Of a DNA stretch of 64,000 bases, positions 1 to 8,301 are shown piece by piece. Position numbers and translations under genes: made by a program. Origin of the DNA: VXNF01 sp965116465 (GTDB taxonomy: Bacteria; Actinomycetota; Acidimicrobiia; Acidimicrobiales; CATQHL01). The DNA is taken from the NCBI GenBank assembly GCA_965116465.1, contig OZ220687.1, forward strand, positions 124,001 through 188,000, given 5' to 3'. The notes under the pieces are model-generated. The model was not told the DNA's origin. It did no database searches and was given only the letters and a program-made list of their open reading frames with translations. The stretch's first letter is position 1; every line of letters begins with the position of its first letter.

Positions 1-410
1 CCTCACTTTCGGTCACCGACGCCATGACGACCGCGGCCTCCCGGGTGGTGGAGGAGGTCGACCTGGCGGCGCTCATCTGTGTCTCCGGCAGCGGCTTCAC
101 GGTCCGCTCCATGGCCCGGTTCCGGCCACGCGTCCCGGTGCTCGGCTTCAGCGCCGACCCCCGGACGGTGCGCCAGTTGACGCTGAGCTGGGGCGTCGAG
201 CCCATCTGCCTCGCCAGCGAGATCGCCTACGAATCGCGGGTGGCGGACGCGGTGGAGGCCGCCGTCGACCTCGGGCACATCCGCGCCGGTGACCTCGTCG
301 CCGTGTTGGCAGGCATCAATCCGGCGACGCGCAGCACCGACGTGCTGCGGCTGGTGCGTGTTCCCGCGGACCTGCGCGAACTCCGTCATGCCCCCCAGCC
401 GGCGCGATAA
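1..410 (+). CDS. pyk: Pyruvate kinase, C-terminal part (5' end outside window)
   Basis: Last enzyme of glycolysis, converting phosphoenolpyruvate and ADP to pyruvate and ATP in the cytoplasm. Only the C-terminal alpha/beta domain is visible, open in frame from base 3. It shows the family pattern: an SVTDAMTTAAS helix, then ICVSGSGFTVRSMARFRP, then a VLGFSADPRTVRQL stretch and the WGVEP motif. The catalytic barrel lies upstream of the window. The end, shortly after the DLVAVLAG strand, matches the usual C-terminus. A 90-bp gap separates it from the next gene. The assignment to the family is firm; regulation cannot be judged from this fragment. Confidence 0.9.
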   Translation, partial: SLSVTDAMTTAASRVVEEVDLAALICVSGSGFTVRSMARFRPRVPVLGFSADPRTVRQLTLSWGVEPICLASEIAYESRVADAVEAAVDLGHIRAGDLVAVLAGINPATRSTDVLRLVRVPADLRELRHAPQPAR

Positions 411-499
411 TGCCTGCGGCGGTCACATGAGGCCGCCGCGGGCCGCTGCGGGCACCCCCCGATCCGGGCCCGGCCTGCTCCGATCGGCGAGGAGTGCAC

Positions 500-946
500 G
501 TGAGTGACATCCCCATCGCATTGAATCCCTCGGGGCCACCGGAGACGGTGCTCGACCCCGAACCCACCGAAGCGCTCGCCCTGCTGGCGCGCGCCCTCGC
601 CGCGGCGCCCTCCGAGCGGCACGCCCGCATCAGCGAGATCGTCGCCCGCTGGCCCCAGTTCCTGGAGGGTTGGGCGCGGCTGGGTCAGGAGGCGCGCGAC
701 ACGGTGGAGGCCTACGCCTGCTTCCGCGTCGGCTACCACCGGGGTCTGGACAGGCTCCGGCACAGCGGCTGGCGAGGGTCGGGCTACGTCCGCTGGGACC
801 ATCCCGACAACCGCGGCTTCCTGCTTGCACTGGCGGGTCTGGCTCGCACGGCGGCGCAACTGGGGGAGCAGGAGGAGGCACACCGCTGCGAGCAGTTCCT
901 GCGCCAGTTGGACCCGAAATGGCCACCGGAGCGGTTCGATTCCTGA
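500..946 (+). CDS. DUF3151 family protein
   Basis: A 148-residue cytoplasmic protein of unknown function, of a family I know from Actinobacteria. Recognisable features are a helical N-terminal half with RWPQFLEGWARLG, the pattern YACFRVGYHRGLDRLRHSGW, then WDHPDNRGFLLALAGLA, and a C-terminal CEQFLRQLDP segment. No catalytic motif is evident and the helices resemble TPR-like pairs. I chose the GTG at 500 because GAGGAG at 489-494 lies five bases before it; the GTG at 494 overlaps that site. It is followed immediately by the mobA-like gene. Confidence 0.85.
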   Translation: MSDIPIALNPSGPPETVLDPEPTEALALLARALAAAPSERHARISEIVARWPQFLEGWARLGQEARDTVEAYACFRVGYHRGLDRLRHSGWRGSGYVRWDHPDNRGFLLALAGLARTAAQLGEQEEAHRCEQFLRQLDPKWPPERFDS

Positions 947-1535
947 CAGGCCGGTAACGGGTTTCAGCGGCGCCGTTCTCACCGGCGGCGCAAGCCGGCG
1001 CATGGGCCACGACAAGGCGTTCGCAGCTTTCGAGGGGCGGCCTCTCGCGGAGATCGCCCGCTGCGCTCTCGTCGAGGCCGGGGCGATCGAGGTGTTCAGC
1101 ATCGGAGGCGACGAGGCCCGCCTGGCGGGGTTGGGATTCACGACGGTTCGCGACGACGCCGCCGGTGAGGGTCCTCTCGGCGGACTGCTCACGGCCCTTC
1201 GGGTGGCCGCGCTCGACTGGGTCGCCGTGCTGGCCTGCGACCTGCCGCGTGCCAGCGCAAGGACCGTGGGAGAACTGCTGGAGCACACCGCCGGAGAGAC
1301 CGATGTGGTGGTGCCGCTGCTTGACGGCAGCCCGCAGCCGGCACACGCCGTCTGGCGGCGCGACTGCACGGGACTCCTCGAGCCGCTGTTCACCGCGGGG
1401 GAGCGGCGGCTCGGAGCCGCGGTCGACCACGTGCGCGCTCGCCTGGTGACCGTGCGCGACCCGACCACGCTGGAGGATGTCGATACCCCGAGGGACCTGG
1501 ACGCACTGAACTCGGCGCCGGGACCGGGCACCTGA
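939..1535 (+). CDS. mobA: Molybdenum cofactor guanylyltransferase (MobA-like)
   Basis: Transfers GMP to molybdopterin to make the guanine dinucleotide cofactor. The N-terminal nucleotide-binding signature LTGGASRRMGHDKA is intact, followed by GEGPLGGLLTAL, the VLACDLPRAS metal-site region and the PAHAVWRRD segment, in the order expected for a protein of about 195 residues. The start is odd: no ATG, GTG or TTG lies in frame within 100 bases upstream of the signature. The nearest candidate is ATT at 939, which overlaps the stop of the preceding gene; a TTG at 825 would add an unrelated extension of about 40 residues. Family assignment is firm; the start is uncertain. Confidence 0.75.
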   Translation: MPDRPVTGFSGAVLTGGASRRMGHDKAFAAFEGRPLAEIARCALVEAGAIEVFSIGGDEARLAGLGFTTVRDDAAGEGPLGGLLTALRVAALDWVAVLACDLPRASARTVGELLEHTAGETDVVVPLLDGSPQPAHAVWRRDCTGLLEPLFTAGERRLGAAVDHVRARLVTVRDPTTLEDVDTPRDLDALNSAPGPGT

Positions 1536-1569
1536 TGGAGGGGTCGGGGTCCTGAGGCGCTACGAACTC

Positions 1570-2709
1570 GTGCAGGACGAGGCGCGCCTCACCGAAGTGG
1601 TCGCCGAGGCGCGCGGCGCGTCCGCCTACGCGCTCGACACCGAGTTCCACCGGGAACAGACCTACTTTCCCCGCCTCGGGCTCGTGCAACTGGCTTGGGC
1701 GGGACGCGTGGTCCTCGTCGACCCGTCGGCCACCTCGCTGGCACCCCTGAAGGCACTGCTGGACAGCCGGGCCACGGCGGTCACGCATGCTCCCGACCAG
1801 GACCTCGAGATCCTGCGGCACCTTGTCGGGCAGGTGCCCGCGCGCCTGATCGACACCCAGACCGCGGCGGGGTTCTGTGGGCTGCGCTCGGCCTCGCTGC
1901 GCGACCTGCTCGCCCGGTTCCTCGAGATCGACCTCGCCAAGGGCGACAGGCTCACCGACTGGCTGCGACGGCCCCTCCAACCCCAGCAGCTCGAGTACGC
2001 GGCCGGCGACGTCCGCCACCTCCTGGAGCTCTGGGCCGTGCTGCGCACCCGCCTGGAGGCTCTCGGCCGGCTGGAGTGGTGCGAGGAGGAGTGCGAGCTG
2101 TTGCGCATTCGCCAGTCGGCTGCGCGCCGGCCCGAGGAGGCCTGGCAGCGCGTGCGGGAGCTTCGCCGGCTGCCGCGCCGATCCCAGCCGTTGGCGATCG
2201 CGGTGGCCGCCTGGCGCGAACGGCGCGCCGCGCGACTCGACATTCCCGCTCGCTACGTGCTCAGCGATCTGGCAACGGCAGCGGTCGTGCAGGCGGCGCC
2301 GGAATCTCAGGCCGCTCTGGTGGCGGTTCGCGGCGTGGACGGTCGAGCCATGTCGGGTTCGACCGGGGCCGAGTTGCTCGAGGTCATCCGCGGGGCGCGG
2401 CGCGATCCTCCGCAGGTTCCCCGCAAGCCGAGAGGTCCCGACCGTTCACACCTGCAGCCGGTTGTCGCCCTCGTGTCCGCATGGCTCTCACAGGTCGCCC
2501 GTGACGACGACCTGGATCCCGCGCTCGTGGCGACGCGGGCCGATCTGACCTCGTTCCTGGAGGGCGAGCAGGGGGCGCGGCTGGCCACCGGCTGGCGCTA
2601 CGAGCGCTACGGCTCGCGGGTCGAGGAGCTGCTGAGCGGCAGGGCGGCTGTGGCGCTGGAGTCCGAGGGGAAGCTGCGTATCGAGCGACGATCCGGACAT
2701 CCGCTCTGA
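1570..2709 (+). CDS. rnd: Ribonuclease D (3'-5' exonuclease with HRDC region)
   Basis: A DEDD-family exoribonuclease for 3' processing of stable RNAs. Exo I is ALDTEFHRE (Asp23, Glu25), Exo II is HAPDQDLEIL, and Exo III is the EYAAGDVRHL stretch with Tyr and Asp. The remaining 200 residues, with ELRRLPRRSQPLAIAVAAWRE-type sequence, match the position of the HRDC helical domains. Length (379 residues) is normal. The GTG at 1570 is the first conventional start, but the preceding in-frame codons read RYEL, which looks family-like. A CTG at 1552, eight bases after GGAGGGG, may therefore be the true start. Confidence 0.88.
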   Translation: MQDEARLTEVVAEARGASAYALDTEFHREQTYFPRLGLVQLAWAGRVVLVDPSATSLAPLKALLDSRATAVTHAPDQDLEILRHLVGQVPARLIDTQTAAGFCGLRSASLRDLLARFLEIDLAKGDRLTDWLRRPLQPQQLEYAAGDVRHLLELWAVLRTRLEALGRLEWCEEECELLRIRQSAARRPEEAWQRVRELRRLPRRSQPLAIAVAAWRERRAARLDIPARYVLSDLATAAVVQAAPESQAALVAVRGVDGRAMSGSTGAELLEVIRGARRDPPQVPRKPRGPDRSHLQPVVALVSAWLSQVARDDDLDPALVATRADLTSFLEGEQGARLATGWRYERYGSRVEELLSGRAAVALESEGKLRIERRSGHPL

Positions 2710-2734
2710 GCCGGGCGGGCCGCGGCGTTGGGGT

Positions 2735-2749
2735 CGGATCGGAGATCCG
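2735..2749 (+). terminator. Hairpin after rnd
   Basis: A perfect 6-bp stem (CGGATC/GATCCG) with a GGA loop lies 26 bases after the rnd stop codon. There is no T tract after it, so termination is a guess from position. The rest of 2750-2906 holds only a possible -10 element (TACAAT at 2799-2804) and no convincing gene. Confidence 0.35.
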
Positions 2750-2906
2750 GCGCCTGGTCCTGGGAAAATGACGGAAGGGAATCTGTGGAGCACACTACAA
2801 TGCCTGATCCCGCGGGAACGCGCGGTGGGAGCGGCGTTTCTCGCCAACAGACAGAGTTGGACGCCTGCCGTACGGCGCTCGGCACATCGAGTTCGGAGTT
2901 CTGGTT

Positions 2907-3071
2907 GTGAAGAAGGGACGCCACCGCCGCTACGAGGAAGCCCGCGCTCTGAAGCAGACCAGCGACGGGTTCGATGCGCTCTTCGAGGACGACGAGGAGC
3001 CCTGCCCGGAGTGTGAGGCGCTCCCCGGCCACGACCACCGATCGTGGTGCGCGCACAACACTGACGGGTAG
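2907..3071 (+). CDS. Small conserved-looking Cys/His-rich protein
   Basis: A 54-residue ORF from a GTG, with GGAG nine bases before it. It begins with a basic segment (VKKGRHRRYEEARALK), continues with an acidic DALFEDDEEP, and then CPECEALPGHDHRSWCAH. The two-Cys CPEC pair followed by His, His, Cys and His could bind one zinc ion. I do not recognise a named family. The basic-acidic-CxxC arrangement and the biased third codon positions make it look like a real gene. It ends 76 bp before the convergent ClC gene. No function is proposed. Confidence 0.55.
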   Translation: MKKGRHRRYEEARALKQTSDGFDALFEDDEEPCPECEALPGHDHRSWCAHNTDG

Positions 3072-3147
3072 GGCGGAGATCCGCTCACGAGCCCTCTGAG
3101 CGAGGTCTGACTCGCCGCGGGGCACCACCGTCCCCGCCCGGCGGCGA

Positions 3148-4818
3148 TCAGCCGCCGGTCTCCTCCAGGATCTCGTCGAGTTTCAGAATGTCGTCCTCGA
3201 GCACGAGTCCGACGAACGACCCGTCGGCGGTCACCACGGCCAGCATCTCGACGTCCGCCTCGTCCATCGCGGCCACGGCGTCGCGGAGGGTCCAGGAGGG
3301 ATTCGCAGCAGGGAGGTCCACGGCGACCATTTCCCGCACGGTCACCGACTCCCACTCGCTCCGGGGCAGGTCTCCGATCTGATCCAGGCCGCACATCCCG
3401 ACGTAGTGACGCCCGTCCACCACCGCCACCTCGCGCTCACGGCGTCCGAGGACGTGCATGGTCATCAGCTCCGAGATCGTGGCGTCAGGGGGAACGGTGA
3501 GGACGTCGGTCCGCAGCACCGACGTGATCGGCAGCATGAAGCGGCGCTCCAGGTGGCCGAGACGTTCGGCCGCCTGGTGGGAGGAGACGCTGGCCCGCCC
3601 TGCCACCAGTTGCGCGACCGCGGCCGCCACCAGGGCCGGCACCACGAAGGCGGATCCCTGGCTGGACTCGGCCACGAACATGACCGCCGCGATCGGGGCG
3701 CGGTAGCCCGCGCCGAGGAACGCCGCCAGGCCGAGCGTCGGGTACAGACCGGTCTCGGTCTGGTCCAGCAGCACGCCCACGACCGTCCCCATCAGGACGC
3801 CCTGGACGGCGAGTGGGATGAACAGACCTCCCGTGCCGCCCGCCGCCACCGTCCCGAGCGTCGCCACGATCCGGATCCCGAACAGGGCCACGATGAGCCA
3901 GACACCCCTCGGTACGTCGAGCACCCACTCGGCGGACCGCACACCGGGTCCGAGGCTCAGCGGCGATCCGAAGAGGGCGTTCGTGGCGAACGCCAACCCG
4001 CAGAGCAGGCCTCCCGTGGCAAGGATGCGCGGCAGCGGCCCCACGCGCCCGGCGAGGGCCTTCGCCCAGCGCACGAGTGCCGAGAAGCCCCGCCCTCCCA
4101 GGCCGGCGGTGACCCCCAGCAACGCACCACCCAGCAGGTCGACGATCGCAAGGGTGCGCAGATCGCCCCCCAAGCCGGGGAAGACCGGGCTGGTGTCCCC
4201 GAGCACGACCGCGAACATCAGGAAGCTGACGGCGGAGGCCACCAGCGACGGCAGCAGCGCACGGCGGGTCACGTCGTCGCGGTAGGGCGCTTCCAGGGCG
4301 AATATGACCCCCGTGGCGGGGGCCCGGAAGATCGCGGCCACGCCGGCGGCGGCGCCGGCGGTGAGCAGCATCTGGATCTCCTCGCGACGCAGGAAGCGTC
4401 CCAGGACACCTTGGAGGTTGTGCGCCAGGGAGGCGCCGGCGAAGATCGACGGCCCTTCCATGCCGAGCGCCCCCCCGCAGCCGATCGTGGCGGCGCCGGC
4501 GAGCAGCTTGGCGGGAAGCTGTCGAAGCGGCATCCGGGGTGAGCGCTCGTGAAACGCCTTGATGTACTCGTCGGAGGTTGCCGGAGTCGTCCCGCGTCCC
4601 CCCACGACGCGCAGCAGCACGGCCGCCGCGCACAGGCCGACCAGCGGCGCGAGGGCCTGCTGCCAGAGCGGCAGATGGAAGAGCCGCTCCAGCATGATCT
4701 CGACGACGACCTGCTCGAAGAGCGCAACCAGCAGACCGACGCAAACCCCCACCCCGACCGCCGCACCGAGGACGCGAGGCAGGCGACCGGCCGGCCGGAA
4801 CGAGCGGAGGAAGCGCAC
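3148..4818 (-). CDS. ClC-family chloride channel/antiporter with C-terminal CBS pair
   Basis: An integral membrane anion transporter of 556 residues. The GxEGP signature appears as GMEGP with the gating glutamate at Glu121, and a GVIFALE motif follows near residue 186, both hallmarks of the ClC fold. About ten or more hydrophobic segments cover residues 15-420. Residues from about 430 to 548 form two CBS domains (TDVLTVPPDATISEL and the VREMVAVDLP half), which usually sense adenine nucleotides. Presence of the external Glu keeps both channel and proton-coupled antiporter modes possible. It is transcribed alone and convergently with the small upstream gene. Confidence 0.9.
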   Translation of the reverse strand: MRFLRSFRPAGRLPRVLGAAVGVGVCVGLLVALFEQVVVEIMLERLFHLPLWQQALAPLVGLCAAAVLLRVVGGRGTTPATSDEYIKAFHERSPRMPLRQLPAKLLAGAATIGCGGALGMEGPSIFAGASLAHNLQGVLGRFLRREEIQMLLTAGAAAGVAAIFRAPATGVIFALEAPYRDDVTRRALLPSLVASAVSFLMFAVVLGDTSPVFPGLGGDLRTLAIVDLLGGALLGVTAGLGGRGFSALVRWAKALAGRVGPLPRILATGGLLCGLAFATNALFGSPLSLGPGVRSAEWVLDVPRGVWLIVALFGIRIVATLGTVAAGGTGGLFIPLAVQGVLMGTVVGVLLDQTETGLYPTLGLAAFLGAGYRAPIAAVMFVAESSQGSAFVVPALVAAAVAQLVAGRASVSSHQAAERLGHLERRFMLPITSVLRTDVLTVPPDATISELMTMHVLGRREREVAVVDGRHYVGMCGLDQIGDLPRSEWESVTVREMVAVDLPAANPSWTLRDAVAAMDEADVEMLAVVTADGSFVGLVLEDDILKLDEILEETGG

Positions 4819-4925
4819 CGCAGGCGAGGCTACCGGGCCTGTTGGCCGACTCTGAGAATCACCCGGACGCCGCCGCGCGGCAATGCCGCCGCCGCGACCC
4901 GCCGCGACCGGGGCAGACTTCGGAT

Positions 4926-5147
4926 GTGGCTGACATCACCGAGGCCTTCGAGAACCTGGCCGAGCGGCTCGACGGCATCGCGGCGGACATGGACGACCTG
5001 GGCTACGAGCAATTGCGCGCCGCTGCGACCGGTGGCGATCCCGCCCATCTGGCCGCCGAGCGACGGCTGCTCAAGGCCCGCCGCGCGGTCAGCAGGGCGG
5101 TCGCAGCGCTGCGAGCGCCGGAGGCTGACGACTCGACGTCACTCTGA
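4926..5147 (+). CDS. Small helical hypothetical protein
   Basis: A 73-residue protein from GTG 4926 (VADITEAFENLAERLDGIAA...), predicted to be wholly alpha-helical, with heptad-like Leu and Ala spacing and a basic segment AERRLLKARRAVSRAV. An in-frame start at 4842 would add a Pro/Arg-rich segment with no resemblance to the rest, so I prefer the GTG. I do not recognise a family. It sits between the divergent ClC gene and the convergent transaldolase gene, whose end is 11 bp away. Confidence 0.55.
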   Translation: MADITEAFENLAERLDGIAADMDDLGYEQLRAAATGGDPAHLAAERRLLKARRAVSRAVAALRAPEADDSTSL

Positions 5148-5158
5148 GGAGTCGTCGC

Positions 5159-6253
5159 TCAGGCGGTGAGTTCCGTGGCCCGCCCGGCGAGCGTCTCCAG
5201 CAGTTCGTCGAACGACTTGGCGAACGCCGCCACCCCTTCGAGCTCCAGAACCTCGGCGACCGCGGCCAGATCCACGCCAACCTCGGCGAGAGCCCCCAGG
5301 GCCGCGGCGGCGTCATCCACGCCGGCGTCGATCGTGCGGGCCACGGTGCCGTGGCCCTCGAACGCCTCGAGGGTTGCCTCCGGGAGGGTGTTGACCGTGT
5401 CGGGCCCGATCAGGTTGTCCACGTACAGCGTGTCCGCGTAGGCGGGGTTCTTCGTGGAGGTGGACGCCCATAGCGGCCGCTGCAGGCGGGCGCCGCGGGC
5501 GGCGAGCGCTGCCCAGCGAGACCCGGAGAAGCAGCGCCGGAAGATCGCGTAGGCCAGCTTCGCCTGCGCCACCGCTGCCTTGCCGCGCAGGGCGAGCGCC
5601 GCCGGGGTGCCGATGGTCTCCAGACGGCGGTCGACCTCGGTGTCCACACGGCTCACGAAGAACGAGGCGACTCCGGAGATGCCACTGAGATCGCCGGAGC
5701 GACTCTCGAGGCCGCGCAAGTAGGCCTCGATCACCTCCTCGTAGCGCTCCAGGGAGAAGATGAGAGTGACGTTGATGCTGTGGCCCTCAGCGGTGAGCGT
5801 GTGCACGGCGTCGACGCCGGCCGAGGTCGCGGGCACCTTCACGTAGAGGTTGGGGGCGTCGATCCGTGCGTGGAGCTTCCGGGCGGCGGACACGGTCGCC
5901 GCGGCATCGTGGGCGAGTTCGGGAGCCACCTCCACCGACACGTAGCCGTCGGTGCCGGCGCTGGCGTCATAGGTCGGGCGCAGCACACCGAGCGCGGCGC
6001 TGATGTCGCTGGTGACGAGGTGCCAGTAGCTCTCCTCGGTGCCCGCGCCGCCGGCGGCCAACTCCGCCAGGTCGCTGTCATAGGCGTCGCCGGAGGTCAT
6101 GGCCTTCTGAAAGATCGTGGGGTTCGAGGTGATGCCGCGGCAGCCCCGCTCCACCCAGCGGGCCAGTTCACCTCCGGTGATCCAGCTGCGCTTCAGGTTG
6201 TCCAGCCAGGGGCTCTGCCGGCCCACCTCGTGGAGTTCGACCAGCCTGCTCAT
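5159..6253 (-). CDS. tal: Transaldolase
   Basis: Transfers a three-carbon dihydroxyacetone unit between sugar phosphates in the non-oxidative pentose phosphate pathway. The 364-residue protein carries GCRGITSNPTIFQKA near residue 45, the Schiff-base lysine in LYVKVPAT (Lys139) and the SINVTLIFSLERY strand, all typical of the actinobacterial TalB-type enzyme. The start ATG overlaps the transketolase stop by 4 bp (ATGA), so the two are translationally coupled and probably made in matched amounts. Confidence 0.96.
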   Translation of the reverse strand: MSRLVELHEVGRQSPWLDNLKRSWITGGELARWVERGCRGITSNPTIFQKAMTSGDAYDSDLAELAAGGAGTEESYWHLVTSDISAALGVLRPTYDASAGTDGYVSVEVAPELAHDAAATVSAARKLHARIDAPNLYVKVPATSAGVDAVHTLTAEGHSINVTLIFSLERYEEVIEAYLRGLESRSGDLSGISGVASFFVSRVDTEVDRRLETIGTPAALALRGKAAVAQAKLAYAIFRRCFSGSRWAALAARGARLQRPLWASTSTKNPAYADTLYVDNLIGPDTVNTLPEATLEAFEGHGTVARTIDAGVDDAAAALGALAEVGVDLAAVAEVLELEGVAAFAKSFDELLETLAGRATELTA

Positions 6254-8301
6254 GACACCTCGCTCCTTTCAGCGGCCACCGGTCGGCGCGCCGGGGACGC
6301 GATCTCGTCCAGCAACTCCCGTGCGGCCGTCACGACCCGGTCGGGGTTCATGCCCAACTCGGCCAGGACGACGTGGCCCGGCGCGGAGGCGCCGAAACGC
6401 TCCACGCCCAAGGCCCGGTCCACCCAGCGTTCCCAACCCTGGGTGACTCCCGCCTCGACCGCCAGCGACGGCCGGTCGGACGGGATGACCGCCTTGCGGT
6501 ACCCGACGTCCTGGGCGGCGAACAACTCCCACGAGGGCATGGACACCACCGCCGCGGCGATGCCGGCCGCCTGCAGCCGGGCCGCGGCGCTGACGCACAG
6601 CGCCACCTCACTGCCCGAACCCACGAGGGTCACCCTGGCGCCGGGAGGCTCACTCACGACGTAGGCGCCGCGCCCCACCGCTTCCGGATCGGTCCCCTCC
6701 AGCACCGGCGTGGCCTGGCGGGTGAGGATGAGAGCCGTCGGACCGTCGCCCTCGAGGGCGATCCGCCAGGCCCCCAGGGTCTCCGGCGCGTCCGCGGGCC
6801 GGATGACGGTCAGGTCCGGGATGGCGCGCAGCGAAGCCACGTGCTCCACCGGCTGGTGTGTGGGGCCGTCCTCGCCGACCCCCAGGGAGTCGTGCGACCA
6901 GCAGAACACCGCCCTGGCCCCCGACAGCGCCGCCAGGCGCACCGCCGGGCGCATGTAGTCGCTGAAGACCAGGAAGGTGCCCCCGACCGGGAGCAAGCCG
7001 CCGTGGCGTGCGACTCCCACCATCGCCGCCCCCATGGCGTGCTCACGCACGCCGAAATAGACCTGCCGCCCACCGCCGTCGTGGCGGCTGAGGGGCTTCT
7101 CGGCGGCCAGGCTGGTGCCCGTGTTGCCGGTCAGGTCGGCACCGCCCGCCAGCACGTGATCCATGGCGCCGGCGAGCGCATGGAGGCAGGCCCCGCTGGC
7201 GGCGCGCGTCGCCACCGAGGCCCCGGCCTCCCAGGGGCCCACGTCGGCATCCCAGCCCACCGGCGGCCGCGCGGCCCACAGGCGCGGCAGTTCGGGCCGC
7301 GCCCGCACCGCGGCGGACCAGCGGTCCTCCCAGGAGCGCCGCGTCGCGGTGCCGCGTCGACCCGCGGCCCGGTAGAACTCCAGCACGTCGTCGGGCACCC
7401 AGAAGCGCTCGTTGGGAGGCAGCCCCATCACGGCCTTGGCAGCAGCGATCTCGTCGTCGAACAGGGCGTAGCCATGCGCCGCCGGAGCGTCGGTGAGGTC
7501 CGGCGAGGGGTGGGCGATGTGGCTGCGCAGCACCAGCAGCGACGGGGCCTCGGTCGCCATGGCCCGGCGCAGCGCCGCCTCGAGCTCGTCGAGATCCTCC
7601 GCCGCCTCACCGAGGGTCTCGACGTGCCAGCCGTAGGCCGCGAAGCGCCCGGCTGCGTCGTCGGAGAGCCAGAGATCGGTCTCGCCGTCGATCGACACGC
7701 GGTTGTCGTCGTAGACGTAGACGAGGCGGCCCAGACCCAGGTGGCCTGCCAGGGATGCCGCCTCGTGGCTCACCCCCTCGGCGAGGTCGCCGTCGCTGCA
7801 GACCACGAAGGTGTAGTGGTCGCAGAGTTCGGGGCCGTAGCGGATCCGCAGCCAGCGCTCGGCGGTGGCCATCCCCACGGCGTTGGCGAACCCCTGACCG
7901 AGCGGGCCGGTGGTGACCTCCACGCCGATCGCGGGCTCGGCCTCGGGATGGCCGGGGGTCCGGCTGCCCCACTGCCGGAAGGCTCTCAGGTCGTCCAGAG
8001 TGAGGTCGTACCCGCAGAGATGGGCCATGCTGTACAGGAGGATCGAGGCGTGGCCGGCGCTCAGCACGAAGCGATCCCGGTCGGGCCAGTCGGGGGCCGC
8101 GGGGTCGTAGGTCATGATCCGGCTCCACAACACGTGCGCCAGCGGGGCCAGGGCCATGGCGGTGCCCTGGTGGCCCGAGCGGGCCGCATGCGGCGCATCC
8201 ATGGCGAGTCCCCGGATCACGTCGATGGCGCGGCGCTCGAGGGTGGGGTCTCGCGGAGCCTCCGCGGCGGCCCGGTCGTGGAGCACACCTCTGGGACTCA
8301 C
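6250..8301 (-). CDS. tkt: Transketolase
   Basis: Thiamine-diphosphate enzyme moving two-carbon units between sugar phosphates. The 683-residue length, the N-terminal AIDVIRGLAMDAPHAARSGHQG, the diphosphate-binding CSDGDLAEGVSHEAASLAG with a downstream YDDN, and the pyrimidine-domain EDGPTHQPVEHVASLR are all present. It is the middle gene of a minus-strand operon (FIST gene, tkt, tal) with 4-bp overlaps at both ends. A thiamine uptake operon under TPP control lies about 27 kb away. Confidence 0.97.
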   Translation of the reverse strand: MSPRGVLHDRAAAEAPRDPTLERRAIDVIRGLAMDAPHAARSGHQGTAMALAPLAHVLWSRIMTYDPAAPDWPDRDRFVLSAGHASILLYSMAHLCGYDLTLDDLRAFRQWGSRTPGHPEAEPAIGVEVTTGPLGQGFANAVGMATAERWLRIRYGPELCDHYTFVVCSDGDLAEGVSHEAASLAGHLGLGRLVYVYDDNRVSIDGETDLWLSDDAAGRFAAYGWHVETLGEAAEDLDELEAALRRAMATEAPSLLVLRSHIAHPSPDLTDAPAAHGYALFDDEIAAAKAVMGLPPNERFWVPDDVLEFYRAAGRRGTATRRSWEDRWSAAVRARPELPRLWAARPPVGWDADVGPWEAGASVATRAASGACLHALAGAMDHVLAGGADLTGNTGTSLAAEKPLSRHDGGGRQVYFGVREHAMGAAMVGVARHGGLLPVGGTFLVFSDYMRPAVRLAALSGARAVFCWSHDSLGVGEDGPTHQPVEHVASLRAIPDLTVIRPADAPETLGAWRIALEGDGPTALILTRQATPVLEGTDPEAVGRGAYVVSEPPGARVTLVGSGSEVALCVSAAARLQAAGIAAAVVSMPSWELFAAQDVGYRKAVIPSDRPSLAVEAGVTQGWERWVDRALGVERFGASAPGHVVLAELGMNPDRVVTAARELLDEIASPARRPVAAERSEVS

